Source of the DNA: JAJDZL01 sp965221175
GTDB lineage: Bacteria; Pseudomonadota; Gammaproteobacteria; Arenicellales; JAJDZL01
DNA length: 64,000 nt
Assembly: GCA_965221175.1 (NCBI GenBank)
Contig: OZ244867.1
Span: 2,418,001 to 2,482,000 of the forward strand
Direction of reading: 5' to 3'
This document shows positions 17,929-26,242 of this stretch, one piece after another (the first letter of the stretch is position 1; the number at the start of each line of letters is the position of its first letter). Made by a program: the position numbers and the translations under genes. The notes below the pieces were generated by a model. That model searched no databases. It saw only the letters and a program-made list of their open reading frames with translations, and was not told where the DNA came from.

Positions 17929-20900
17929 TCAGTGAAAGTTTCGGGATCGAAAATCTTTCCACAAGGAGAAATCAGTCGGTTTCCAGACATGATCAACAAT
18001 CAAGTGAACGACATTGCTTGCAACCTGAAGAGTGCCTTCGACGCCCAGCAGCGAGAGTGTTTTGGCCAGTGTCGAATAGCGTTCGAAACATCGCGGCCAG
18101 AACACCGCGTTTACAAAGCCGGTTTCATCTTCAAGCGTCATGAAAACCACGCTGGATGCACTAGCCGGGCGCTGTCTGCAGATGACAGCACCCACAAAAC
18201 GCACACGACGCCCATCTGGCATGTTGTTGACCGTTTTTGCGTCTGGTAACCCTTGTGCACGCAACTGTTCTCGATAATGCTGCAGCATGTGTCCGTTGCT
18301 GCTGACTCCTGTGCTTCGATAGTCCCATGCAGTTGACTCTTCCAGGCTTAGAGAACGAAATTCTGTGGAATTTTCAAGGGTTGGAAGAATCTCTTTCCGC
18401 GTACGGATGCCATGCGCCATCCACAGTGCGCTTCTGCGATTGGCGGCCAACCCCCGAAGTGCGCCAGCTTCCGCAAGCTTTTTGACTGTTGCTTTCGATA
18501 TTCCGGTTTCGTGCATTAGCTCTTCGATCGATTGAACGGCGATTTGCGTCGATTCAAGCGATTTGGCCTCTTTGTCGTTGATGCCCTTGACATAGCGAAG
18601 ACCGATACGCAATGCATAGCCTCCGGTGCTTTCGCGACAGGGTTCGACAGTGCAGTCTCGTCGACTGAAATGCACGTCTATCGGAAGAATCCGTACTCCA
18701 TGTCTTCGGGTGTCTTCAACAATCGTAGACGGCGAGTAGAACCCCATCGGCTGGGAATTGAGAAGCGAGCATGCGAATTCTGCTGGATAGTGGCACTTGA
18801 GATAGGAGGCAGCATAGGCAATCAGTGCAAAGCTGGCAGAGTGGGATTCAGGAAAGCCATATTCTCCAAATCCGCGTATCTGATCAAACACCTGTTCGGC
18901 AAACTTTTGTTTGATTCCTTTCGCGACCATGCGTGAAACCAGTTTTTCACGATGTCTTTCCAGCCGATCAATCCTACGCCATGCCGCCATATCGCGTCGC
19001 AATTGATCGGCTTCTCCAGGCTGATAATCAGCAGCAGTCATCGCCAGTTTGATTACCTGCTCCTGAAAAATCGGAATGCCGAGTGTTTTTCCCAGTACCG
19101 AAGCTAGACATGGATGCGGGTATTCGACTGCTTCTTCACCGGCACGTCTGCGAAGATAGGGGTGCACCATTCCACCCGAAATCGGTCCTGGCCGTACGAT
19201 GGCAATTTGCACCACCAGATCGTACCATTGTTCTGGTTTCAATCTGGGGAGCATGCTCATCTGCGCTCGACTCTCAATCTGAAAAACGCCAGTGGTATCC
19301 GCTTTTTGCAACATTGCGAACACCTGTTCGTCGTCAGTGGGAATTGAGTTCATAGTTAAGTCAATACCGCGATGCTGCGAAATCAACTCGAAGCATCGGT
19401 GCAGCTGAGTGAGTGCGCCAAGTCCCAGGAGATCGACTTTGAATATTTTCATGGCTTCAATGTCGTCCTTTTCCCACTGAATGACGGTACGGTTCGGCAT
19501 GGTGGCATTTTCTACCGGAATCACTTCATGGATAGGACCGGTGGTGAAAACGAACCCTCCCGGGTGAATAGACAGATGTCGGGGAAAGTCGATAATGGCA
19601 TTGGACAGTTCGGCCAGCAGACAATGAGTACGCAGCGACGGATCCAGGCCGGCCCGGACAAAATCGTCCGGGGCGATTGAACCGTACGAGTTGAGCTGTT
19701 TCGAGAGCCGTTGCAGTTCGGATGCGGGAATATCCAGAACCGTTCCGACATCGCGAATTGCGGAGCGAATTCGATAGCGGATGACGACTGCCACCATGGC
19801 GGCTCGATCCCGGCCATATGCATCGTAGACATGTTGGATCACTTCTTCGCGTCGTTCGTGTTCAATATCCAGATCAATATCCGGGGGCGCGTCGCGTTCG
19901 CGGGACAAAAATCTCTCGAACAGCAGATCCATGTCAATCGGATCAATCTGAGTGATTCCGAGGCAGAAGCACACTGCGGAATTCGCAGCCGACCCACGCC
20001 CCTGACACATGATGTCCTGCTGTTTGCACCACTCAACGATTCGATGCATGGTCAAAAAGTGGCTGGCATACCCCAATTCTTCGATCAGCTGAAGTTCCCG
20101 TTCAATCTGTTTGCTGATCGTTTCCGGCGGTCGGCCGGAATATCGCTGCACCGCACCGCGGTGCGTAAGTTCTCGTAGGTATTCCGCGACCGAGATTTGG
20201 TCTGAATGGATCTCTTCGGGGTAGATATAACGCACATCATCCAGTCGAAAACTGCAGTTCCGAGCAATTTCGACAGTCGCTTGGACCGAAGCTGGATCAT
20301 CGTCGAAAATGTTCAGAAATTCATCCGCGCCGATCAGTTCATGAAGTGCGTTCGGCCTCAGCAGGTTTTCGCAGTTTGATAGGGATTGACGGTGCCGGAT
20401 GCAGCTTAGCACATCCTGAATCGGACGATGGCTCGTACAGTGATACAGAATTTCCTGCCCGGCGACTGTACGAATTCCATAACGTTTTGCATGGTTTCTT
20501 ATGCGATTTTCGAGAATGGGATCTTTTGCTTCCTTGTGACGGCATATCATCATGAAGAATCGATTGCCGAATGCCTGTTTCATGATTTTCAAGTGACCTG
20601 TATCCTCGCGTTCTTGCAGAACTGCCATGCTTTCCGGCAGCCAAATCGCATACAGTCCTTCTGAATGAAGGCAGCACTCTTCGAGTGTCACTTCGCTTTC
20701 GCCTTTTTCGCACCGTCGTCGTCCAAGGGTGATAAGACTGCACAGACTGGCGTACCCTTGCAGGTTGCAAACGAGCAGCAGAATGCTGGAAACCGGGGAA
20801 TCCGGATTTTTTATCGTTATCTGAGATCCAACAATCAGATGCACCTTGTGTTCGCGTGCTGCCAGATGCCCTTTTACAATGCCATAGATTCCATCCCGGT

Positions 20901-21030
20901 CAGTCAGTGCGATAGCTTCAAGTCCCAGCTGCGCCGCTTTACTGACATATTGCTCAGGGAAACTCGCACCTTCCAGAAACGAGTAATTGCTTTTGCACCA
21001 CAAAGGAGTATACAGAGGCGTAGTGGACAT
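17929..21030 (-). CDS. dnaE2: Error-prone DNA polymerase III alpha subunit DnaE2
   Basis: 1033 residues, the length of DnaE2 rather than replicative DnaE (about 1160). Domains in order: PHP domain at the N-terminus (WCKSNYSFLEGAS), polymerase palm with the catalytic aspartates in PPDIDLD (382-388), fingers, helix-hairpin-helix, and a C-terminal OB fold (VRFVGAVICRQRPASASS). It lacks the beta-tau interaction tail of DnaE1. Together with ImuB it makes the SOS-induced translesion polymerase complex. It starts two bases after the imuB stop. Confidence 0.96.
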   Translation of the reverse strand: MSTTPLYTPLWCKSNYSFLEGASFPEQYVSKAAQLGLEAIALTDRDGIYGIVKGHLAAREHKVHLIVGSQITIKNPDSPVSSILLLVCNLQGYASLCSLITLGRRRCEKGESEVTLEECCLHSEGLYAIWLPESMAVLQEREDTGHLKIMKQAFGNRFFMMICRHKEAKDPILENRIRNHAKRYGIRTVAGQEILYHCTSHRPIQDVLSCIRHRQSLSNCENLLRPNALHELIGADEFLNIFDDDPASVQATVEIARNCSFRLDDVRYIYPEEIHSDQISVAEYLRELTHRGAVQRYSGRPPETISKQIERELQLIEELGYASHFLTMHRIVEWCKQQDIMCQGRGSAANSAVCFCLGITQIDPIDMDLLFERFLSRERDAPPDIDLDIEHERREEVIQHVYDAYGRDRAAMVAVVIRYRIRSAIRDVGTVLDIPASELQRLSKQLNSYGSIAPDDFVRAGLDPSLRTHCLLAELSNAIIDFPRHLSIHPGGFVFTTGPIHEVIPVENATMPNRTVIQWEKDDIEAMKIFKVDLLGLGALTQLHRCFELISQHRGIDLTMNSIPTDDEQVFAMLQKADTTGVFQIESRAQMSMLPRLKPEQWYDLVVQIAIVRPGPISGGMVHPYLRRRAGEEAVEYPHPCLASVLGKTLGIPIFQEQVIKLAMTAADYQPGEADQLRRDMAAWRRIDRLERHREKLVSRMVAKGIKQKFAEQVFDQIRGFGEYGFPESHSASFALIAYAASYLKCHYPAEFACSLLNSQPMGFYSPSTIVEDTRRHGVRILPIDVHFSRRDCTVEPCRESTGGYALRIGLRYVKGINDKEAKSLESTQIAVQSIEELMHETGISKATVKKLAEAGALRGLAANRRSALWMAHGIRTRKEILPTLENSTEFRSLSLEESTAWDYRSTGVSSNGHMLQHYREQLRAQGLPDAKTVNNMPDGRRVRFVGAVICRQRPASASSVVFMTLEDETGFVNAVFWPRCFERYSTLAKTLSLLGVEGTLQVASNVVHLIVDHVWKPTDFSLWKDFRSRNFH

Positions 21031-21032
21031 GA

Positions 21033-22505
21033 TTATTGAACGAATCCTCGTTCATACCATTGGCGGTTGATACAGTCGTAAAAAATCCACTGTGTGCAGC
21101 CGTCACAGGTCTCTACGAAATAATCGTTTCGGTCGATTCCGATTGGACGCCACCAGAAGCCGGTAGTGGAATAAGGTCCCTGCACTTTCTCCAATGTTGC
21201 GCGCCGCGGTGTAGAAATGCGATTTGGGTCGTCTAAAATTCGTCGCACCATAAAAGCATTGCCCTGATCTGCAGAAGTATGATTTCGCAGGCGGTCAAAA
21301 TATTCCCATTCATAGGAATTTTCTGGCAGGTGCGCATTCAGACACCGCGCTCGCAGAACCTGTTCCGGACCGAATTCGGCGCAGATACGGGCGAGCGCAC
21401 GATTAGCCGCGAGAAGATCGCGCTCGGACTTGACGATGTCCTGATACAGATCCATTTGGGGGCTGGGCAAAACGCCCGGAATGACATGAACGGAAATGTC
21501 GACAACTCCCTCATCCAGATTCATTGCATGAAGCCGCAATCGAAGCAGGTCTATGAGGGTAGTTTGGTCAAGCGTCGGTTTCGCTGTTCGCAGTTTTTCG
21601 TTGCATGTCCCGCCGAAGTCTTTTGTCAATCGTAGATGAATTTCGCTGACTCCTTCGGCAAGTTCTTTCATTTTTTCCAGCAGCGGGTTCCATATGCGCC
21701 GAATGACTGCCAGAATCCGTTCCACATCGCCTTCTGCGTAGTCGAGATCGATTTGTGCAAAATAAGGTACGGGAGGACGAATTCCATGCACAGTTCCATC
21801 TTCTTCCTTTGCTTTGCGCATCAGATTGAACAATTCTTCTGAAAATCTGGATCTGACTTCCCATTCGGGCAGTTTCTGCAGATCGCCTACGGTGTGAATC
21901 CCTAGTTTGTCGAGTTCCATGAGCGGTCGTGAAGGAAGGTTCAATTTCTCAAGCGGTATTGAAAGCGCAGTTTCAATTTCCTCTGAGGTGGACTCAAACA
22001 GGACTACGGATGCCGTCGAATGCACTGCGGCGCGAACTCCGAAACGAGTAAATCCGATGGCAACCTTTGCATGCAGTTGTTCGTGTTCCTGCAGGATACC
22101 CTGCAGGCGTTGAGCCCAGGCCTGCAAATTGGGTTCTAGACGGTGCATTCCGCTGACATCAAGGTAATAAACGCCCGGCAGTTCCGCTACAGGTTCGATT
22201 TTGGGACTGAATGTGCCGAGATGACGAATTACTCGTTGATGGACATATTCGATTTGTTGGGGGTGAGGGTACACTGCATGCAATTCGGGGCACAGAGCGA
22301 TTGCATTTGCATAGGGTAGGCCTGGATAAATGCCTCGTTGCAATGCGGATCGTTCGACTGCCATGACGATCGAGCGGGAATCGCTTCGATCGACTAGTGC
22401 GACAGGGAGTTGAAAATCCACTGGCAACTCCCGCGCCGACAACTGAAGCGGAAAATCTGGGATACAGACACAAGCAATGCAGATTTTTGCAGAGGGTTCG
22501 ACCAT
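21033..22505 (-). CDS. imuB: ImuB, catalytically inactive Y-family polymerase homologue
   Basis: 490 residues. N-terminal Y-family fold starts CIACVCIPDFPLQLSARE, where the catalytic acidic residue of true Pol IV/V is missing, as known for ImuB, which acts as the scaffold linking DnaE2 to the sliding clamp. The C-terminal extension (HTSADQGNAFMVRR onward, ending GCTQWIFYDCINRQWYERGFVQ) is the ImuB-specific region. Lies between imuA (12 bases) and dnaE2 (2 bases). Confidence 0.92.
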   Translation of the reverse strand: MVEPSAKICIACVCIPDFPLQLSARELPVDFQLPVALVDRSDSRSIVMAVERSALQRGIYPGLPYANAIALCPELHAVYPHPQQIEYVHQRVIRHLGTFSPKIEPVAELPGVYYLDVSGMHRLEPNLQAWAQRLQGILQEHEQLHAKVAIGFTRFGVRAAVHSTASVVLFESTSEEIETALSIPLEKLNLPSRPLMELDKLGIHTVGDLQKLPEWEVRSRFSEELFNLMRKAKEEDGTVHGIRPPVPYFAQIDLDYAEGDVERILAVIRRIWNPLLEKMKELAEGVSEIHLRLTKDFGGTCNEKLRTAKPTLDQTTLIDLLRLRLHAMNLDEGVVDISVHVIPGVLPSPQMDLYQDIVKSERDLLAANRALARICAEFGPEQVLRARCLNAHLPENSYEWEYFDRLRNHTSADQGNAFMVRRILDDPNRISTPRRATLEKVQGPYSTTGFWWRPIGIDRNDYFVETCDGCTQWIFYDCINRQWYERGFVQ

Positions 22506-22517
22506 TGGGCTGGATAA

Positions 22518-23132
22518 TCAGTAGTATCCATCGACACTTGCAAAGCGTGTTTGCCAGGTCCATCTTGTTCCCCGTCGCTTGTCTCGCAGAACATGGATGC
22601 GGCATAAAAACTCTCCATCCTTGATACGTTCGCGGGAGGTGCGAGCATGCAGCGATATCAGTGGTCCGATCGACTGGTCGGTGAATTGCTTTTCCGTGAG
22701 AAACAGGATGCAGGCGTTATGTTTTCGTGCCAATCCGTTGAGTTGCGCGAGCCGTGCAACCGGTACCGAGTGATTGCGACCGAGATCCAGCAGGACCAGT
22801 CGAAACGCACCGGAGCGGAGCAATGTTTCCGCCGCTCTTCCCATGTGTTGCGTATCGACCATGCGCAGTACTGGCAGGTTGCGCAAGTTGATCCCGTTTA
22901 ATTCCGCATCGGGTGGGTAAAAAGTGCTCTGCAAAGACCCTATCCAGGCCGTGTAACTGCCATTTGCCTGTGCATCGCGTAGCAGCAGAAATGCGAAACT
23001 GAGTGTGGCTATCGGATGCGGATCGGAAATCTCGACCAGTCTTCCTTCCACTTCCTTGAGGTTCCATTTGGGTTCCTTGTCTAGAAACGGCTGGGGGAAT
23101 TTCGATAGTGGTAGCAGTACGGGTTTAGCCAT
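22518..23132 (-). CDS. imuA: ImuA, translesion-synthesis accessory protein
   Basis: 204 residues, RecA/SulA-like fold. The central part LRSGAFRLVLLDLGRN and the basic C-terminus (RRGTRWTWQTRFA) resemble ImuA of Pseudomonas-type lexA2-imuAB-dnaE2 operons. Role: with ImuB and DnaE2 in induced mutagenesis. Its ATG overlaps the last eight bases of lexA, so translation is coupled. Confidence 0.88.
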   Translation of the reverse strand: MAKPVLLPLSKFPQPFLDKEPKWNLKEVEGRLVEISDPHPIATLSFAFLLLRDAQANGSYTAWIGSLQSTFYPPDAELNGINLRNLPVLRMVDTQHMGRAAETLLRSGAFRLVLLDLGRNHSVPVARLAQLNGLARKHNACILFLTEKQFTDQSIGPLISLHARTSRERIKDGEFLCRIHVLRDKRRGTRWTWQTRFASVDGYY

Positions 23133-23760
23133 TGATTTCCTTACCGATCAGATAGACTCCTTCCAGATAGCGTCGCACTTCGATCACCTTTCCAAGAATT
23201 ACCAGATTTTCGGGATGCAGTGAAATTACCGGATAACCGTCGTTTCGAGGGTGCAGTTGAATTTTTTCTCCTGCGCGCCGGAACTCTTTAATGGTTGCCT
23301 CATCGTCAACCATCGCAACTACGATGTCGCCCGGGTGAATATCTGTTTGATGTCGAACCAGCACAATATCTCCGTGCAGAATTCCTGCGTCGACCATGCT
23401 GTCTCCTTTGACCCGAAGTGCGAACAGAGCGTTCTCATCCGAAGATGTCTGGACCGGGATATATCCTTCGATATCCTGCACTGCAATGTTGAACGGTCCA
23501 GCCGGCACGCTTCCGACGACCGGAGCCAGTGTGTTTGAACGAATTTTTACGGGCAGTTGATATCCGCGGGCCTTGCCGGGTTCCTTAGTCAGTCGGCCTT
23601 CGTTTACCAGGGTATCCAGATGGTTTTTCGCAGATTGCACTGCTCGCATCCTGAACTCCCTCTGAACTTCGCGTATGGTCGGAGGCCGGCCCTCCAGCAA
23701 CCGTTTTCGCATGTACTGATAGATTTGATTTCTTGTTGCTCCAGGTTTTGTATAAGCCAT
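23125..23760 (-). CDS. lexA: LexA repressor
   Basis: 211 residues: N-terminal winged helix (residues 8-68, GRPPTIREVQREFRMRA as recognition part), cleavage site Ala87-Gly88 in SVPAGPF, and the Ser121 (VKGDSMV) / Lys158 (EATIKEF) dyad of the S24 peptidase fold. It should self-cleave with RecA filament and derepress the operon it heads. The recognition-helix region lacks the E. coli-like sequence, in line with a non-canonical operator. Confidence 0.93.
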   Translation of the reverse strand: MAYTKPGATRNQIYQYMRKRLLEGRPPTIREVQREFRMRAVQSAKNHLDTLVNEGRLTKEPGKARGYQLPVKIRSNTLAPVVGSVPAGPFNIAVQDIEGYIPVQTSSDENALFALRVKGDSMVDAGILHGDIVLVRHQTDIHPGDIVVAMVDDEATIKEFRRAGEKIQLHPRNDGYPVISLHPENLVILGKVIEVRRYLEGVYLIGKEING

Positions 23761-23791
23761 GACTCAAAATCTGTTATTGAATTGGAAATAT

Positions 23792-23815
23792 AATAACATA
23801 CAAATGTCTGTTATT
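23792..23815. promoter_or_regulatory. Candidate LexA operator upstream of lexA
   Basis: An interrupted 24-bp dyad lies 32 bases upstream of the lexA ATG: half-sites AATAACA and TGTTATT flank an inner ACA/TGT pair. A further copy of the right arm (CTGTTATT) is at 23771-23778, closer to the start codon. Placement and symmetry suit a self-regulating LexA site, but the sequence is not the E. coli CTGT-N8-ACAG box. Confidence 0.6.
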
Positions 23816-24135
23816 AATATTAAGACAAAATTTCTCTTGGTTTTGTGGTTCAAGCACTGGTTTGAGAGTCAATACCGAATAAGCACAATGAAGATGCAGA
23901 GCCTCACAAGGAAGCTTAATGACGCGGTGGAACTGTTTAGGAATAGGCTGGGGCTCGACCAGAGTAGTCGAGAGTTTGTAATGAACCAGGTGTTTACCTG
24001 TATAACCCGCCCCAAGCCAGTCGAGGAATCAGATTCGACACACTGTAGAGGAGATTGAACCGATACTCGAATTCCGACGGATAACGTTACGCGTACTTGG
24101 GACTGAACGAACGATAAGAACTGCGCAGCACCGCG
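23816..24135. other. Gene-less stretch between lexA and the restriction gene
   Basis: I see no convincing gene. One open frame from the ATG at 23888 to 24058 (plus strand) would give 56 residues beginning MKMQSLTRKLNDAVELF; it has no clear ribosome site and no family I know. The stretch probably holds the junction between the old chromosome (lexA side) and the acquired restriction-modification island. Confidence 0.4.
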
Positions 24136-24747
24136 TTATGGTGCAACGCCAATCAGCACCAAAGGTACGGACGGGACGCCGCGGCCCTGTCTAATTATGT
24201 TCATCAAGTCCCGCTCATAGTAGGGAACACCAGATGACATTTCCTCTTCAAGCACCTTCATTGGGAGTATCTCAATTCCGACATCAATGATGTCAGCAGC
24301 GTAAAAGCTGAGGTGCTTTACAAACAAGTCATGTGCGACAAAGGCATACTGGCCGAATTGCACCTCAATCGCAACTCGATCTTTCAGGAAATCAGTCTGG
24401 TTGTAGGACATGATCGGTATATATCCAGCTTCCGTTATCTCCTGTTTCTGCATCTCCTCCGATAACCCGAAGATGCCTCTCATTAGTCCCTCGTCAGCCG
24501 TCAACCAAAACGTTTTTCTTCTCTCCTCCCATCCACGGTCTCGAAATTCATCTTTGAATGCCTTGTTCATGTCTGTCGGCGAGTAAAGCAATTTCCCTTT
24601 CTTATTTTTTTCTTTCGAGACCTTATTACGGCACGCTTTAGCATCAACGCACTCAATCACATTCCTCACTTCCTCCCACAATTGCTCATGGTGGACTAAC
24701 AAATATTCCTCGCCGTTAAGGTGAGAATACCGAGCTTTCATCTGCAT
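24136..24747 (-). CDS. Type II restriction endonuclease, BglII/BstYI family
   Basis: 203 residues from the ATG at 24747, chosen because GGAGG lies eight bases upstream and because it begins just after the methyltransferase stop; the frame is open further upstream but only over the methyltransferase. The active-site block is Asp119, Glu128 and Gln130 (DFLKDRVAIEVQFG), with Gln in place of the usual Lys, as in BglII and BstYI. HDLFVKHLSFYAADIIDVGIEI continues the family pattern. The family cuts AGATCT or RGATCY; the exact site here is inferred. Soluble dimer, defence against foreign DNA. Confidence 0.87.
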   Translation of the reverse strand: MQMKARYSHLNGEEYLLVHHEQLWEEVRNVIECVDAKACRNKVSKEKNKKGKLLYSPTDMNKAFKDEFRDRGWEERRKTFWLTADEGLMRGIFGLSEEMQKQEITEAGYIPIMSYNQTDFLKDRVAIEVQFGQYAFVAHDLFVKHLSFYAADIIDVGIEILPMKVLEEEMSSGVPYYERDLMNIIRQGRGVPSVPLVLIGVAP

Positions 24748-24748
24748 T

Positions 24749-25561
24749 CTAATGACCTCCATTGGGTAAGGAGGGGTCATATACGGGCTTGCCCATCGGA
24801 CGGGTTTTAAGTGTGCCTGCATACAATTTACGCACTCGTTCGCGGGCTATCTCAACATATTCATTTGTAATGTCACATCCACAAGCATTTCTGTTATGCA
24901 TAAGAGCGGCAATCACCGAAGATCCAACCCCCATGTACGGATCGAACACCACATCATTCTCGTCAGTCATGGATAGCACCAGGCGCTCAACCAGCTCTAC
25001 GGGAAACTGGCACGGATGAATAGTCTTTTCAATGTGGTTGTTTTTGACATTGGGAAACTCCCACACATCGGATGGGTTTTTACCTTTCGGATTCCCGGAC
25101 AGTTTGCCAATGTTTGGCCCCTTGAAATGGCGCTTTCCGGGGTATTTGGCCGGCACTCGGATAGGATCAAGGTTCCAGGTGTAATCATCCGTCTTCGTCC
25201 ACCAGTTAATGGTTTCGTAACGACCGGACAATCGTCGTGTACAGTGCAGTCCATGACCAAAATGCCAAACGATCCGGTTGCGGAGCTTGAGGCCATGATC
25301 ATGGAAGATGGCATACAAAAGCGTATCGATCGGTATGATCTCCCCATTTGCGACATAGTTTCCAACCTGCCAACAGATTGAACCTTTCTCGTGCAGGAGC
25401 CGAACACACTCGGCAATTACCTTCTTCTGCTGAGCAAGATAGCTGTCAAGTGGAGCTTTGCCTTCATACTCCTTGCCCAAGTTGTAAGGCGGCGATGTGA
25501 CGATCAGCTTGAAAGTTTCATTCGGAATGTCTCGCATGAAAGCAAGATTGTCCTTACACAC
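24749..25561 (-). CDS. DNA (cytosine-N4/adenine-N6) methyltransferase, partner of the BglII-like endonuclease
   Basis: 270 residues, beta-class order: catalytic motif TSPPYN at 22-27 comes before the AdoMet motif FDPYMGVGSS at 206-215. SPPY is the form of N4-cytosine enzymes and of some N6-adenine ones; partners of BglII-family nucleases are N4-cytosine type. Start is uncertain: a GTG at 25561 is used, with no clear ribosome site; no ATG exists in the frame upstream. It precedes the endonuclease, so protection would be made first. Confidence 0.87.
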   Translation of the reverse strand: MCKDNLAFMRDIPNETFKLIVTSPPYNLGKEYEGKAPLDSYLAQQKKVIAECVRLLHEKGSICWQVGNYVANGEIIPIDTLLYAIFHDHGLKLRNRIVWHFGHGLHCTRRLSGRYETINWWTKTDDYTWNLDPIRVPAKYPGKRHFKGPNIGKLSGNPKGKNPSDVWEFPNVKNNHIEKTIHPCQFPVELVERLVLSMTDENDVVFDPYMGVGSSVIAALMHNRNACGCDITNEYVEIARERVRKLYAGTLKTRPMGKPVYDPSLPNGGH

Positions 25562-25840
25562 AAGAATGGGCTGGCTTATTGACGAAAAAACTCGGTTATG
25601 AGTGTGTTTGTGCGATACTGGTTTTACAATAACTGTTACCCTGTCATCTCCCGGAAACGTAGCTGGTTGCCGATCAGTTTCTGTGTTTTTATCTTCGTTC
25701 CTCCATGTTCAATTGTACCAATTTGTGATGGTCGGAAAAATTAATCGAGCAGCGATTCAGTTGTCTGGGACACAACCAGAATGACTCAATATGGGCAGTG
25801 TGCACCACCTTCCTGATGACCTTTGGATTCATGGTGGTAC
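25562..25840. other. Spacer between methyltransferase and IS element
   Basis: 279 bases without a supported gene. It should hold the promoter of the restriction-modification pair on the minus strand, though I cannot pick out a clear -35/-10. Short open frames here show no family resemblance. Confidence 0.3.
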
Positions 25841-25860
25841 TACCCCGATAATGTAGAGAC
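25841..25860 (+). repeat. Left terminal inverted repeat of the IS
   Basis: TACCCCGATAATGTAGAGAC; matches the reverse complement of the right end in 15 of 20 positions, with mismatches clustered in the middle. Confidence 0.75.
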
Positions 25861-25904
25861 ACATTACTAATAGAATAATCCAAAGATTTGGAGGAAAATC
25901 GAAG

Positions 25905-26210
25905 ATGAGTCAAGGGAACTATTCCGAGGAAATTAAGGAACATATATTATCGGAGCATGAAGCTGGGGTATCGGTGCGAGAGTTAGCGCGCAGATACGAG
26001 CCGTCGGCGACGACGATTCAAAATTGGAAACGTCAAGCCAAGGCGAAGGCGAGTGAATCGGAGTCAGGTGAGAGTGAAGTGGCGCAGTTGCGTCGCTTAC
26101 AGCGTCGCAATCAGGAGTTGGAGCAGGAGAATGCGTTCTTAAAAAAAGCGGCAGCCTGGTTTGCCGCCGACAGCGGGATCCAGCGTGGTGGAACCGGGCG
26201 TACGAATTAA
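25905..26210 (+). CDS. IS3-family transposase OrfA
   Basis: 101 residues. Helix-turn-helix (about 10-50: SEHEAGVSVRELARRYEPSA) that binds the IS ends, followed by a leucine-zipper coiled coil (LRRLQRRNQELEQENAFLKK). Ribosome site GGAGG upstream of ATG 25905. The A-run at residues 79-81 lets a share of ribosomes slip to the orfB phase. Confidence 0.93.
   Translation: MSQGNYSEEIKEHILSEHEAGVSVRELARRYEPSATTIQNWKRQAKAKASESESGESEVAQLRRLQRRNQELEQENAFLKKAAAWFAADSGIQRGGTGRTN
26141..26147 (+). promoter_or_regulatory. Programmed -1 frameshift site (A7)
   Basis: Seven As read A-AAA-AAA in the orfA phase. After a -1 slip the frame stays open and runs through AYELIEAQRKNFTIRLMCR into OrfB, giving an OrfAB fusion transposase as in other IS3 members. 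Confidence 0.8.
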
Positions 26211-26242
26211 TCGAAGCGCAGAGGAAGAACTTTACGATCCGT

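Noticed and set aside
17766..17999. 77-residue minus-strand frame overlapping the dnaE2 end
   Set aside because: It runs across the dnaE2 stop and through the terminator; a shadow frame.
23888..24058. Possible 56-residue gene upstream of the restriction endonuclease
   Set aside because: No ribosome-binding site, unremarkable sequence, lies in the junction of the island.
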